Assembly (NCBI RefSeq): GCF_900141755.1
Contig: NZ_LT670844.1
Span: 1,488,001 to 1,552,000, forward strand
DNA: 64,000 bases
Reading direction: 5' to 3'
From: Bradyrhizobium lablabi
Lineage (GTDB): Bacteria; Pseudomonadota; Alphaproteobacteria; Rhizobiales; Xanthobacteraceae
Shown here: piece after piece, positions 17,536 through 26,700 of the stretch
Numbering within the stretch: the stretch's first letter is position 1
Layout: every line of letters starts with the position of its first letter
The notes under the pieces: generated by a model
Told to the model about the DNA's origin: nothing
The model's database searches: none
What the model saw: the letters and a program-made list of their open reading frames with translations, nothing else
Program-made: the position numbers and the translations under genes

Positions 17536-18750
17536 ATGTCTCCACCGTTCCAGGAATTCATCGCGAGGGAAGCGCGGTTTGGCGCCAACAACTATGCGCC
17601 GCTCGGCGTCGTGCTGTCGCGCGGCAAAGGGGTCTTTGTCTGGGATACGCAGGGCAACCGTTATCTCGATTGCCTGTCCGCCTATTCGGCCGTCAACCAG
17701 GGCCACTGCCATCCGAAGATTTTTGCCGCCATGGTGGAACAGGCGGGCCGGCTGACGCTGACCTCGCGCGCCTTCCACAACGATCAGCTCGCGCCGTTCT
17801 ACGAGGAGATCGCGGCGCTGACCGGCTCGCACAAGGTGCTGCCGATGAACAGCGGCGCCGAGGCTGTGGAGAGCGCGATCAAGTCGGTGCGCAAATGGGG
17901 CTACGAGGTGAAGGGCGTGCCGGATGGGCAAGCCGAGATCATCGTCTGCGCCGATAATTTCCACGGCCGCACCCTTGCCGTCGTCGGCTTCTCTACCGAT
18001 CCGGCATCACGCGAGCATTTCGGGCCGTTCGCGCCAGGTTTTACAATTATCCCGTTCGGCGACGCGCAAGCGCTGGAGGCGGCGATCACGCCGAACACCG
18101 TCGCCTTCCTGGTCGAGCCGATCCAGGGAGAGGCCGGCGTCATCATTCCACCCGCAGGTTATTTTGCGAGGGTGCGTGAGCTCTGCACCGCGCATGACGT
18201 GATGCTGATCCTCGACGAAATCCAGACCGGGCTCGGCCGCACCGGCAAACTGCTCGCCGAGCAGCATGACGGCATCGAGGCCGACGTCACGCTGCTCGGC
18301 AAGGCGCTATCCGGCGGCTTCTATCCGGTATCGGCGGTGCTTTCCAACAACGCGGTGCTCGGCACCTTAAAACCCGGCCAGCACGGCTCGACCTTCGGCG
18401 GCAATCCGCTCGCCTGCGCGGTGGCGCGGGCGGCGCTGCGGGTGCTGGTCGAGGAAGGGATGATCGAGAACGCGCACCTGCAAGGCGCGCGCTTCCTCGA
18501 TGGCTTGAGGGGCATCCGCGCCAACACCATCCGCGAGGTGCGCGGCCGCGGCTTGATGCTGGCGGTCGAACTGAACCCGGAAGCCGGCCCCGCGCGCCGC
18601 TACTGCGAGGCGTTGCAAACGCGCGGCATTCTCGCCAAAGACACCCACGACCACACGATCCGCATCGCCCCGCCGCTGGTGATATCAAGCGATCAGGTCG
18701 ACTGGGCGCTGGAACAGTTCGGCGCCACGTTGAGGCAGGATTTGTCGTGA
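17536..18750 (+). CDS. rocD: Ornithine aminotransferase
   Basis: A 404-residue class III, PLP-dependent aminotransferase converting ornithine and 2-oxoglutarate to glutamate-5-semialdehyde and glutamate. The opening [20 protein letters not shown] and [13 protein letters not shown] are characteristic of RocD/OAT. PLP residues are visible: Asp228 in [13 protein letters not shown] and Schiff-base Lys256 in [15 protein letters not shown]. Length is normal. It stands alone without arginase or proline genes nearby, so regulation cannot be inferred. Confidence 0.93.
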   Translation: MSPPFQEFIAREARFGANNYAPLGVVLSRGKGVFVWDTQGNRYLDCLSAYSAVNQGHCHPKIFAAMVEQAGRLTLTSRAFHNDQLAPFYEEIAALTGSHKVLPMNSGAEAVESAIKSVRKWGYEVKGVPDGQAEIIVCADNFHGRTLAVVGFSTDPASREHFGPFAPGFTIIPFGDAQALEAAITPNTVAFLVEPIQGEAGVIIPPAGYFARVRELCTAHDVMLILDEIQTGLGRTGKLLAEQHDGIEADVTLLGKALSGGFYPVSAVLSNNAVLGTLKPGQHGSTFGGNPLACAVARAALRVLVEEGMIENAHLQGARFLDGLRGIRANTIREVRGRGLMLAVELNPEAGPARRYCEALQTRGILAKDTHDHTIRIAPPLVISSDQVDWALEQFGATLRQDLS

Positions 18751-18869
18751 GGGCGTGATCTCGTAGCTTGAAGCGTGGGAGCGCGACGCTCCTGAGCGTG
18801 ACCTGCCAACCTTGCTTTATCCCGATCTTCCAGTTCAATTTCCCCCTGCACCTTGACGTGGAGGCAAAG

Positions 18870-19664
18870 ATGAGCGGGCTTGAATTCACCAGAGAGGCCG
18901 CGAAACGACTTGAAAGAACCTACCTCACCAGCGACGTGGTCGCGCAACGTTCGGAGACGATCCGGCAGCTCGATTTGTCCAGCGGTGAGCGCGTTCTGGA
19001 TATCGGGTGTGGTCCGGGTTATCTGTGCGAAAGCGTGGGCGAGATCGTCGGACCTCGGGGTGCTGTCGTCGGCATCGATATTTCGACCGACCTGATAGCC
19101 CTCTGCAATCAACGAAAAGCTTCAGCATGGCTTTCATATGCCATCGGCGACGCGACCAAAGTAAATCAAGCAGATGCGTCATTCGACGTCGTCGTATGTA
19201 CGCAAGTTGCAGAATACGTTCCTGATGTCGACCGCCTTCTTTCGGAGGCATTTCGCGTCCTGAAGCCCGGCGGCCGAACGCTCTTCATGGCAACGGATTG
19301 GGACGCCGTTGTTTGGCATTCCGAAAATCCTGATCGCATGGCCCTGGTCATGAAATCGTGGGAAGCGCACTGTGCTCATCCGCATCTCCCGAGATCCATG
19401 CAATCCAGATTGGTCAATGCAGGATTTCGATTCGACGGCGCAGCCGTTTTTCCGATCCTCAATCTCAAATGTGATGATGATAGCTACAGTAACGGGCTGG
19501 CACGGGGTGTTCGCGAATTCGTTGGGCGCAAGAAAGACGTCTCTGCTGATGATCTGGACGAGTGGCATGGCGAATTCCAGCGCCTGAGCCAAGCAGGGCG
19601 ATACTTCTTCAGCACCAACCGGTACATCTTCAAAGCGTCAAAACCCGATGCGCAAAGCCGTTGA
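18870..19664 (+). CDS. Class I SAM-dependent methyltransferase
   Basis: 264 residues with a Rossmann methyltransferase fold. Motif I is VLDIGCGPGYL near 50-60, an acidic residue ends strand 2 (VVGIDIS), and FDVVVCTQVAEYVPD is the motif IV region. This suits the UbiE/methyltransferase-11 class acting on a small molecule. The ATG at 18870 follows GTGGAGGCAAAG; the longer frame from 18768 lacks a matching site. Codon use is visibly less G+C-biased than its neighbours, and it opens the accessory stretch, so it may be acquired. Confidence 0.8.
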   Translation: MSGLEFTREAAKRLERTYLTSDVVAQRSETIRQLDLSSGERVLDIGCGPGYLCESVGEIVGPRGAVVGIDISTDLIALCNQRKASAWLSYAIGDATKVNQADASFDVVVCTQVAEYVPDVDRLLSEAFRVLKPGGRTLFMATDWDAVVWHSENPDRMALVMKSWEAHCAHPHLPRSMQSRLVNAGFRFDGAAVFPILNLKCDDDSYSNGLARGVREFVGRKKDVSADDLDEWHGEFQRLSQAGRYFFSTNRYIFKASKPDAQSR

Positions 19665-19677
19665 AATGTTTGCTATC

Positions 19678-19722
19678 GGCATGGCGTCGTTTCGCTGCAC
19701 TGCGGAATTTGGTCGCTCCCGG
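19678..19722. repeat. Copy A of a dispersed ~55-base repeat
   Basis: A diverged and shorter copy of the element at 23126 and 29478, sharing TGCGGAATTTGGTCGCT with the copy at 23126 and GGC-AT-GCGTC-TTTCGC upstream of it. It lies just after the methyltransferase. Confidence 0.7.
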
Positions 19723-19840
19723 ATCATGACGGATATGGGCGGACTTCCCTAACGCGATCATCCCTGAGTTGCATCAAAGCTGTCATATCGATCTTGTATC
19801 CTGTCGGCCCTACAAAACTACAAAAATCAGGGAGGACAGA

Positions 19841-21577
19841 ATGATGCGTCATCGACCTTATCTCGTCGGCGCGGCTATCGGCCTGTTTGGCTGTGTCGCG
19901 ATCGCCAGCTCGCCCGCGAAGGCGACGCCGTGCAGCAATCTCCAATCCTTGCAGCTCGACGACACCACGATCACCTCGGCGACCGACAACACGTCAGGGG
20001 TCTTCGTCGTCCCCGGCTCCAACCCGCCGAACACGATCGCCGGTCTTCCGGCCTTCTGCCGGGTCACCGCGACCCTGATCCCCACCGCGGATTCCAGCAT
20101 CAAGATCGAGATCTGGCTGCCCGAGTCGACGTGGAACGGCAGGTTCCTCGGCACCGGCGGCGGCGGCTTCCAGGGGGTGATAACCTACGGCGAGCTCGCC
20201 AGCGGAATCCAGCATGGCTTTGCCGCGACCAACAGCGATCTCGGCACCGGGGTCTCGGGATGCAGCCCGCTCTACTGCGGTTCAGATGGCAACATGGGCA
20301 ATCCGCTGGCGATTGCGTTCGGCGATCCGGCGGCGCCGTCGACCGGTTTGTTCGGGCATCCCGAGCGGATCAAGGATTTCGGCTACCGGGCGATCCATTT
20401 GATGACCGTGCGGGGCAAGGAGATCGCCAACGCGTTCTACCGGCAGAGCGCGCATAAGTCCTATTTCGCCGGATGCTCCACCGGCGGCCAGAACGCACTT
20501 ATGGAGGCGCAGCGCTACCCCGACGACTACGACGGCATCCTGGCGGGCGCGGCCGCGTTCAACCGCACGCACCTGCATATGGCAGGTCTCGCGTCTTGGC
20601 AGAACACCCACGCGAGCCCGGGCCGGTTCATCCAGCCCGGCCAGATGACGCTGATCAACCAGGCCGTGCTCGCGCAGTGCGTCGGCCGCGACGGCGGCGC
20701 CAGCACCGACCCGTTCCTGACCGATCCGCGGGATTGTCATTTCGATCCCAAGGCGCTCTTGTGCACTGGCGGTAAGGTGCCTCCCGCGTGCCTGACGGCC
20801 GACCAGGTCACCACGATCCAGAACTACTACGCCGGCACGATCGACCCGGTGAACGGGCAGGTCATCAATCCGGGCTCCGAACGCGGCAACGAGACTGACG
20901 ACGTGCGCGCGCTCGGCTTGGCGTTCGGGGAGCGGCTTCCCGAGCCCGCGTTCGACGGCCTGTTCTACTGGGTGTTCGGCCCGGGCTTCGGCCATCCGGC
21001 GAGCGCGGTCAATTTCGCGAATTTCGACTTCCACCACGACGTCGACACGGTCGATGACCAGCTAGCCGCGGTGCTGAACGCGGACAGCACCGATCTCGGC
21101 GAGTTCAGGGAGCATGGCGGCAAGCTCCTGATGTATCACGGCTGGGCCGACCCGCTCATCCCGTCGCAGAGCAGCATCAACTACTTCAACGCGCTGGTTG
21201 CAAACGGCGGCCATGGGTTCGAGAAGGCAAGCTTCGACGAGGATGGCAGCCCTGCGCTGCGGCGGACCCAGAGCTACGCCCGGCTGTTCATGGCGCCCGG
21301 GTTGTACCACTGCTCCGGCGGGCCCGGCCCCAACACGTTCGATGCGCTCACGCCACTCGTCACCTGGGTCGAGACCGGTGTGGCGCCGGAGACGATCGTC
21401 GCGACCAAGTTCGTCAACGATACGCCGCCCTCGGTCCAGATGACTCGCCCGCTCTGCGTCTTCCCCAAGGTCGCGAAGTACTCAGGAAGCGGCAGCACCA
21501 GCATCGCGGCGAATTTTACCTGCGTCGCTGACGAGCCCGACTTCAACCAGACGCCGGCCCCCAAATTCGGGCCGTAA
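19841..21577 (+). CDS. Tannase/feruloyl esterase family protein, secreted
   Basis: A 578-residue exported alpha/beta hydrolase of the tannase/feruloyl esterase family, expected to release phenolic acids such as gallate or ferulate from plant esters. A signal peptide (LVGAAIGLFGCVAIASSPAKA) precedes the mature chain. The catalytic triad is Ser213 in GCSTGGQ, Asp437 in HGWADPLIP and His490 in LYHCSGGPGP. Cys212 and Cys491 flank Ser and His as in the family's CS-D-HC disulfide arrangement. A GGAGG at 19831 supports the ATG at 19841. A strong hairpin follows the gene. Confidence 0.9.
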   Translation: MMRHRPYLVGAAIGLFGCVAIASSPAKATPCSNLQSLQLDDTTITSATDNTSGVFVVPGSNPPNTIAGLPAFCRVTATLIPTADSSIKIEIWLPESTWNGRFLGTGGGGFQGVITYGELASGIQHGFAATNSDLGTGVSGCSPLYCGSDGNMGNPLAIAFGDPAAPSTGLFGHPERIKDFGYRAIHLMTVRGKEIANAFYRQSAHKSYFAGCSTGGQNALMEAQRYPDDYDGILAGAAAFNRTHLHMAGLASWQNTHASPGRFIQPGQMTLINQAVLAQCVGRDGGASTDPFLTDPRDCHFDPKALLCTGGKVPPACLTADQVTTIQNYYAGTIDPVNGQVINPGSERGNETDDVRALGLAFGERLPEPAFDGLFYWVFGPGFGHPASAVNFANFDFHHDVDTVDDQLAAVLNADSTDLGEFREHGGKLLMYHGWADPLIPSQSSINYFNALVANGGHGFEKASFDEDGSPALRRTQSYARLFMAPGLYHCSGGPGPNTFDALTPLVTWVETGVAPETIVATKFVNDTPPSVQMTRPLCVFPKVAKYSGSGSTSIAANFTCVADEPDFNQTPAPKFGP

Positions 21578-21587
21578 GAAGTGCGAC

Positions 21588-21612
21588 GCCGGCGAGCCGC
21601 GTGCTCGCCGGC
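21588..21612 (+). terminator. Intrinsic terminator-like hairpin after the tannase gene
   Basis: GCCGGCGAGC and GCTCGCCGGC form a perfect 10-pair stem with a five-base loop, 11 bases after the stop, followed by a modest T-rich CTTGCTTTT. It probably ends the tannase transcript. Confidence 0.65.
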
Positions 21613-21689
21613 GCCTTGCTTTTGCAGCGGCGACGCCGGTCCGCACGTAGCAGCGAGATGGTCATCGCCATTCAACAAACCGGGCACCA

Positions 21690-21926
21690 TTGCAGTGCAT
21701 GAGTCCGAAACTGGGATGCTTGGCGTCGTACAGCGGCTCCGCCGCCGAGCTCGGTCTCCAAATCGCAGCCTATGTGGACAAGATCCTCAAAGGACACAAA
21801 CCCGCTGATCTTCCGGTGCAGCAGCCGACCAAATTCGAAATAACGATCAATCTCAGGACCGCCAAGGCGCTGGGTCTCACGATATCGCCCGCGCTACTCG
21901 CGCGAGCAGACGACGTGATCAAATAG
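21690..21926 (+). pseudogene. 3' remnant of an ABC substrate-binding protein gene (TrpX/ABC_sub_bind family)
   Basis: About 60 codons match the C-terminal end of the ABC_sub_bind family that is abundant in Bradyrhizobium: AAYVDKILKGHKPADLPVQQ, PTKFEITINLRTAKALGL and ending SPALLARADDVI. The rest of the roughly 320-residue protein, including the signal peptide, is missing upstream. The ending is intact to the stop. A functional protein is unlikely, so it is called as a relic. Confidence 0.75.
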
Positions 21927-21959
21927 GAGCTCCGATGACGGCTCTTGGCACTTTCGAGA

Positions 21960-22017
21960 CATGCCGACCGGCTCTCTCAACGACCGCGGCATGATGGGCG
22001 ATGGCCTGCGGGCTGTT
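21960..22017 (+). pseudogene. Possible relic of a sugar isomerase-like gene
   Basis: Read in frame, this stretch gives PTGSLNDRGMMGDGLRAVV. Bases 21975-22005 are identical over 31 bases to the complement of 36975-37005 inside the isomerase-like gene, where the protein reads ILNDRGMMGDGVIDI. It directly follows the ABC-binding-protein relic. A fragment of a paralogous TIM-barrel gene is the simplest explanation; too little remains to be sure. Confidence 0.4.
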
Positions 22018-22040
22018 GTCGACCCACGATCAGGCTCACA

Positions 22041-23000
22041 TCACTGCATCGTCCCGCTGAAGCCGGAAACGGCGTTGAGCGGCGTACCGTCCCTTCCATT
22101 GCCGCCAATCTGATTGTTCTTGAACGATTCCACCACGCCGCCGGACACAGAGCTTACGCCAACGTCATTTCCGGAAATCGTCGAGTCGCCAATGGAAATG
22201 TTTGAGTTCGCGCCCAACGACTGAAGCGCGTTGCCGACATTGTTCGTGAGCGAGGAATGGTCAATTACGAAATTGATCGACGTTCCAGCCTGCGACAGAA
22301 TCCCGTTGCTCAAGCTGGATCGGATTGCACTGTCCTTCATGACCATCTCAATTGCGCCGTTGGCGCTGCTTAGGAGTATCGCTGTCGCGTTGTACCTAAA
22401 TTTTACGTTGTCGAGAACGATACGGGCACTACCGCCTGCCGAGGGCATAACTTGCAGTCCGCCCCCGCCCGATGGAGCGGTTCCATTGTTTTCAATGAGG
22501 CTGCTCGTGATCGAAAGCTGGGAGTCGGGCGTCGAAGGCTGAAATCTGATTGCAACCCCGGAGTAGAGGTGAATGAGGCAGTTTTCGAGCACCAATTCGG
22601 CACCGTTCTGAAAATCGATGCCGGGGCTAAAGGACCCGGTCCCGTTGATCGTCAGATTGCGAATTTTTACCACGATGCCTAGAGCGTTTATTACGATAGA
22701 GAGCGGGAAGTGGGCGTGCGGTAAATTTCCGCAGTCGATCGTGATCGATTTCGTAATTGTCAACGAGGGAAAAACGGCGAACGAAGCACCTCCATCAAGG
22801 CACGAAATCTCACCTCCGGGAGCCGTGGCATCATGGGCACTTTGAAAGGTTGGGCAAGGAGCGGCCAAAGTACAATTCACATTGGCGGTGCCCGTGGCGG
22901 AGATATAGCTTTTGTAGGTTTTCGCCTGAGCCAGGCTCCCGGGCAATCCCGAGATGACAACAGCAGCGAGACCGGCAAGCAAAGGTACGAGCTTTCGCAT
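22041..23000 (-). CDS. Secreted right-handed beta-helix repeat protein
   Basis: 319 residues starting with a signal peptide (MRKLVPLLAGLAAVVISGLP then SLAQA-KTY). The mature chain is rich in Ser, Asn and Gly, with short repeating turns such as ITITSSLIENNGT, IVLDNVKFRYN and ISIGDSTISGNDVG, the pattern of a parallel beta-helix. ATSGTAN-CTLAAPCPTF-like text near residue 35 recalls polymorphic outer-membrane/CSLREA-less helix proteins common in rhizobia. A GGAGG box nine bases upstream fixes the ATG. No catalytic residues of a lyase or hydrolase can be named. It is probably extracellular, perhaps carbohydrate- or surface-binding. Confidence 0.75.
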   Translation of the reverse strand: MRKLVPLLAGLAAVVISGLPGSLAQAKTYKSYISATGTANVNCTLAAPCPTFQSAHDATAPGGEISCLDGGASFAVFPSLTITKSITIDCGNLPHAHFPLSIVINALGIVVKIRNLTINGTGSFSPGIDFQNGAELVLENCLIHLYSGVAIRFQPSTPDSQLSITSSLIENNGTAPSGGGGLQVMPSAGGSARIVLDNVKFRYNATAILLSSANGAIEMVMKDSAIRSSLSNGILSQAGTSINFVIDHSSLTNNVGNALQSLGANSNISIGDSTISGNDVGVSSVSGGVVESFKNNQIGGNGRDGTPLNAVSGFSGTMQ

Positions 23001-23125
23001 GACCTATACCTCCGTGCAAAATGTTGACTTGCAAGAAGTCCAGGGTAGTCAAAGTTAGCCTGGATTACTCGTTCCCGATATACCCAAACGACAGCGCAGA
23101 AGCCGCAGCGGCAATGTCTGTTTAC

Positions 23126-23184
23126 GGGCATATAGCGTCATTTCGCGGCGCTGCGGAATTTGGTCGCTATCGCTAGGGCATAGC
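23126..23184. repeat. Copy B of a dispersed ~55-base repeat
   Basis: GGGCAT-TAGCGTCATTTCGC, GCGGAATTT and GTCGCTATCG, ending in GGGCATAGC, are shared with copy C at 29478-29533 in the same orientation. The gap 23001-23263 holds this copy and nothing else I recognise. Confidence 0.85.
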
Positions 23185-23263
23185 TCAACAAGCAAGCATG
23201 ACGCCTTCCCACACCATGATTTACAGCCCTGGGCGTCGCTACTTCTATTTTACGTTTCGACCG

Positions 23264-23542
23264 TCAAGTTCTTGATTTTCGTCCTGGACCACCCCGCTTG
23301 ACGCACTCAACAACTCTATTGTCGTAGAAGTTGATCTCGGCGTGACTCGTCATGTTGCAGGGGCCGAAGTCGGTGTTGGGAACAATCCAAATCCGACAAT
23401 TAGGCCCCTTTATTTCGGCACGGACGGCGGCACGGCATTGAACTTCCAGCGGCTCCGCCAGCGCTGTCCTATTCGAAGCCGAGAAAGCAATTGTACAAAT
23501 TGCCGAACCCAAGACAAATCTCATGATCGACGGCGATTTCAT
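23264..23542 (-). CDS. Small secreted protein of unknown function
   Basis: 92 residues. The ATG at 23542 follows TGGAGGCAACGAAC, a good ribosome site. The N-terminus is a signal peptide (MRFVLGSAICTIAFSASNRT then ALA-EPL). The mature part is about 60 residues with four cysteines (VQC, PNC, GPC, VEC), suggesting two disulfides. No known family recognised. It is next to copy B of the dispersed repeat and transcribed in the same direction as the giant kinase. Confidence 0.6.
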   Translation of the reverse strand: MKSPSIMRFVLGSAICTIAFSASNRTALAEPLEVQCRAAVRAEIKGPNCRIWIVPNTDFGPCNMTSHAEINFYDNRVVECVKRGGPGRKSRT

Positions 23543-23784
23543 GTTCGTTGCCTCCATATTATTTTTTATGGAATGCAGACAATCATGCATCCAAGTGTTG
23601 ATGGTCCGCAAGCCAGCCGTTGCACGGCGGCGACGACATTCCACGCCACATCATCGTCACACGCGCTGACGGACTTCATCGCCATCGGCTTCATGCCCCA
23701 TCGCGGCAAAGTCAAAGACACACTCTGCGCCTAGCTGAACTCGCGGCCGGGCTGCTGTGCTTCGGACGGCTTACGGGAGCAACC

Positions 23785-26700
23785 TCATGACGCGCGCTCA
23801 GCGTTCACCGGCAGGGTGAACTGAAACGTGGCGCCGTGGGGTAGGTTTGCCGTGGCCCACAGCCGGCCACCATGGGCTTCCATGATCGAACGGCAGATCG
23901 AAAGTCCCATGCCCATGCCGCCGGATTTGGTGGTGAAGAAGGCGTTGAACAGCCGGTCCGCATTCTCGGCGGGGATTCCGACGCCGCAATCCGTCACACT
24001 TACAAGCACCTGTTGTTTCTCGTCGCGGCGCGATCGGATCACCAGCTGGCGCGGCCGATCCGTGACCGCTTGCATCGCTTCAATGCCATTCATCACCAGG
24101 TTGATGATCACCTGCTGCAGTTGGACCCGATCACCAAGGATCGTGGGTACAGCCGCTGCTAAATCCATTCGCAACGATACCTGATGGCTGATCAACTCAC
24201 GCCGCACCAACGGGATCGTCTCCCTCACGACGTCATTGACGTCGAGCGGCACCTTCTCAAGGCTGGTCTTCTTCGCGAGCGTCCGGACGCGCCGGATCAC
24301 CTCGCTTGCCCGATTGCCGTCGTCGATAATCCATTCCACCGAACGGCACGCTGCGTCCACGTCGGGAGTTCCGCGGCGCAGCCAGCTTAGACAGGCCTCC
24401 GCGTTGGCGACAACGGCGGCGAGCGGTTGGTTCACCTCATGAGCGATCGAGGCGGTCAGCTCGCCCAAGGTTGTTATGCGCACAACATGTGCCAGGTTCG
24501 CCTCCGCATCGCGCAACGCTCCCTCGACATGCTTGCGCTCCGTTAGGTCCAGCACGAAGGCGACGCCCTCATCTCGGTTCCACTCGAAAATCGCGCGGGC
24601 GACCAGCACCGGCACACGGCTGCCGTCTTTGCGAAAGTACTCTTTCTCACGGGGCTGGACGGTTCCAGTCGCCTTCAGCTCCGCGAAGGCCTGGTCGTCG
24701 ACATCGCGCCATTCGGCCGGCGTCAGCTCCGTCCACCGCAGTGAGGCGAGATCTTCCCGGGCATATCCGACAATATCGAGAAAGGCGTGGTTGGCTTCGA
24801 TGATCCGGCCCTGAAAATCCCAGATTACAATTCCGACGATGTTCGAGTCGACCAGACGGCGGATCCTGGCCTCCCGTTCCCGGAGATCGTTGTATAGGCG
24901 CGCGTTCTCCAGCGAAATCGCCGCTTGCGATGCCAGCAATTCCAGCACCGAGATCCGGGAGGGCGTGAACACGTGCGATGCCAAATTGTTCTCGAGATAG
25001 AGCACCCCGATCAGCTTGGCCTGCTTCACCAGGGGCAGACAGAGCACCGACCGAGCACGCTTTTGACAGATGTACTCATCCGCCGGGAACGGATTCTGCG
25101 CCGAGGCGTCATCAAGGATCACGCTCTGCCGCGTCCGGATCACGGTGTGGAGCACGGATTCGGGAAGCTCGGCTGGCGAGGCGGCCGTCTGGCGCAGCGT
25201 GACCTCAACCTGGCCGCGGCCGGTTGTCGCTTCCGCCGCGATCTGTGGCTCGTCGCCTTGGAACAGGATTAGCAGGCCACGCTCGGCGCCGGCATGTTCG
25301 ACGGCGATCCGCAGCAGCGTCTTGATAAGCTCACCGAGGACGATCTCGCCGGACACCGCCTGCGCGGCCTTGAGCACCGTCCCGACATCCAGCCGCTCGA
25401 CGGGCGCGCCAATGGTAGTGGTGGGAGATGCAGGCACTGGTGCGTCGCGGAGATGCGGATACATCTCATCGAGCTGCCGCACCTTGCCATCGGCTCCCCA
25501 ACGGAGATAGCTGTGGCGGGCGTCCTGCAAATACGCACGGCCGATCTTCTCGAAGCCACGGGCCGCGTAGAAGCGGGAAGCCAGTTCATTGGCGAGCGCC
25601 TCGTTGTGGACAAAGCCATGTGCCTGTGCCGAGCGAATGGCCTGTTCGTAAAGGTCCATGGCATCGAGCGCGCGGCCTTCAATCCGGGCGATCTCGGCGC
25701 CGACCAGCGCGGCGCGATTTTCGAAGTTCTCCGGACAGTTCTCCGCCCAAATCTGGAGTTGCTTACAATGCGCCGCCAGGGCGTCTAGAAGCTCCTGCCG
25801 CTCGCCGGCTGCCGCGGAATCGCACAAGGCGGCTTGAGACAGTGCGGCGTAAAAGTGATATTCCGCCGTTTCGAAATGTGAAGGTAAAGCCCACAGGAGA
25901 GATTGCGCCCTCGATGAGGCCTCGACGGCTACAGGATACTCGCCTGCAAAGAAGCGCGCCTGCAGCTTGCGGATCCAATACTTGCACTCGGCAATCGCCA
26001 GATCCGGATTACGGGTGAAACGGCGCTCAATCCGAAGCTCGTCAAACTGCCCATCATCAAAGGATCCAAATGTCGGCGTCAGTCCGCGAAGGGTCCGGAT
26101 CAGCCCGAGCTGAGTGGCAGCGATGGCAATGACAAGCCCGAACTGGGCCTTTTGCGCAAACGCGAGTCCCTTCTCGGCTTCACGTTGCATATCAACGAGC
26201 GGGTCGCCCGCCGCGAGAAGGTTAGTGGTCAGGTGGTCGGCGCTGTAGGCCACGTAAGTGGGGTCGCCCATCTCGTTTGCTGCCTGCAACGCGCGGCGCA
26301 GCAAATCCCGCCCAGACCGGATATGTCTCGTCCACGGCAGGATGAAACATCCGAAGCACATATAGGTCCTGGCCTGGAAGCGCTTCAGTCCGTGCCGTTC
26401 GACCAGGTCATGGCCGAGCCGGCCGAAGCGGTATGCCGCCTGATAGTCGCCGAAGCGCGATCCGGCGACCATGCCAAGCCGAACGTAGGCGAAGCACGAG
26501 CCATCACAGTTGCCATTCTCGAGGCTGAGATTGACCGCCCGACAGATGACCAGGGAAAACAGGTGCGCATCCGTATGCAAGCTAGACGGCCCGATCTTGG
26601 TCAGAACGTCCATCGTCGCGAGGGATGCAGGGTCGCTCATCAAAGGCAGCTCGATCAGATCCTCGATCGTGCGGCTCCCGAGCTGAGACCAGATCCGCTC

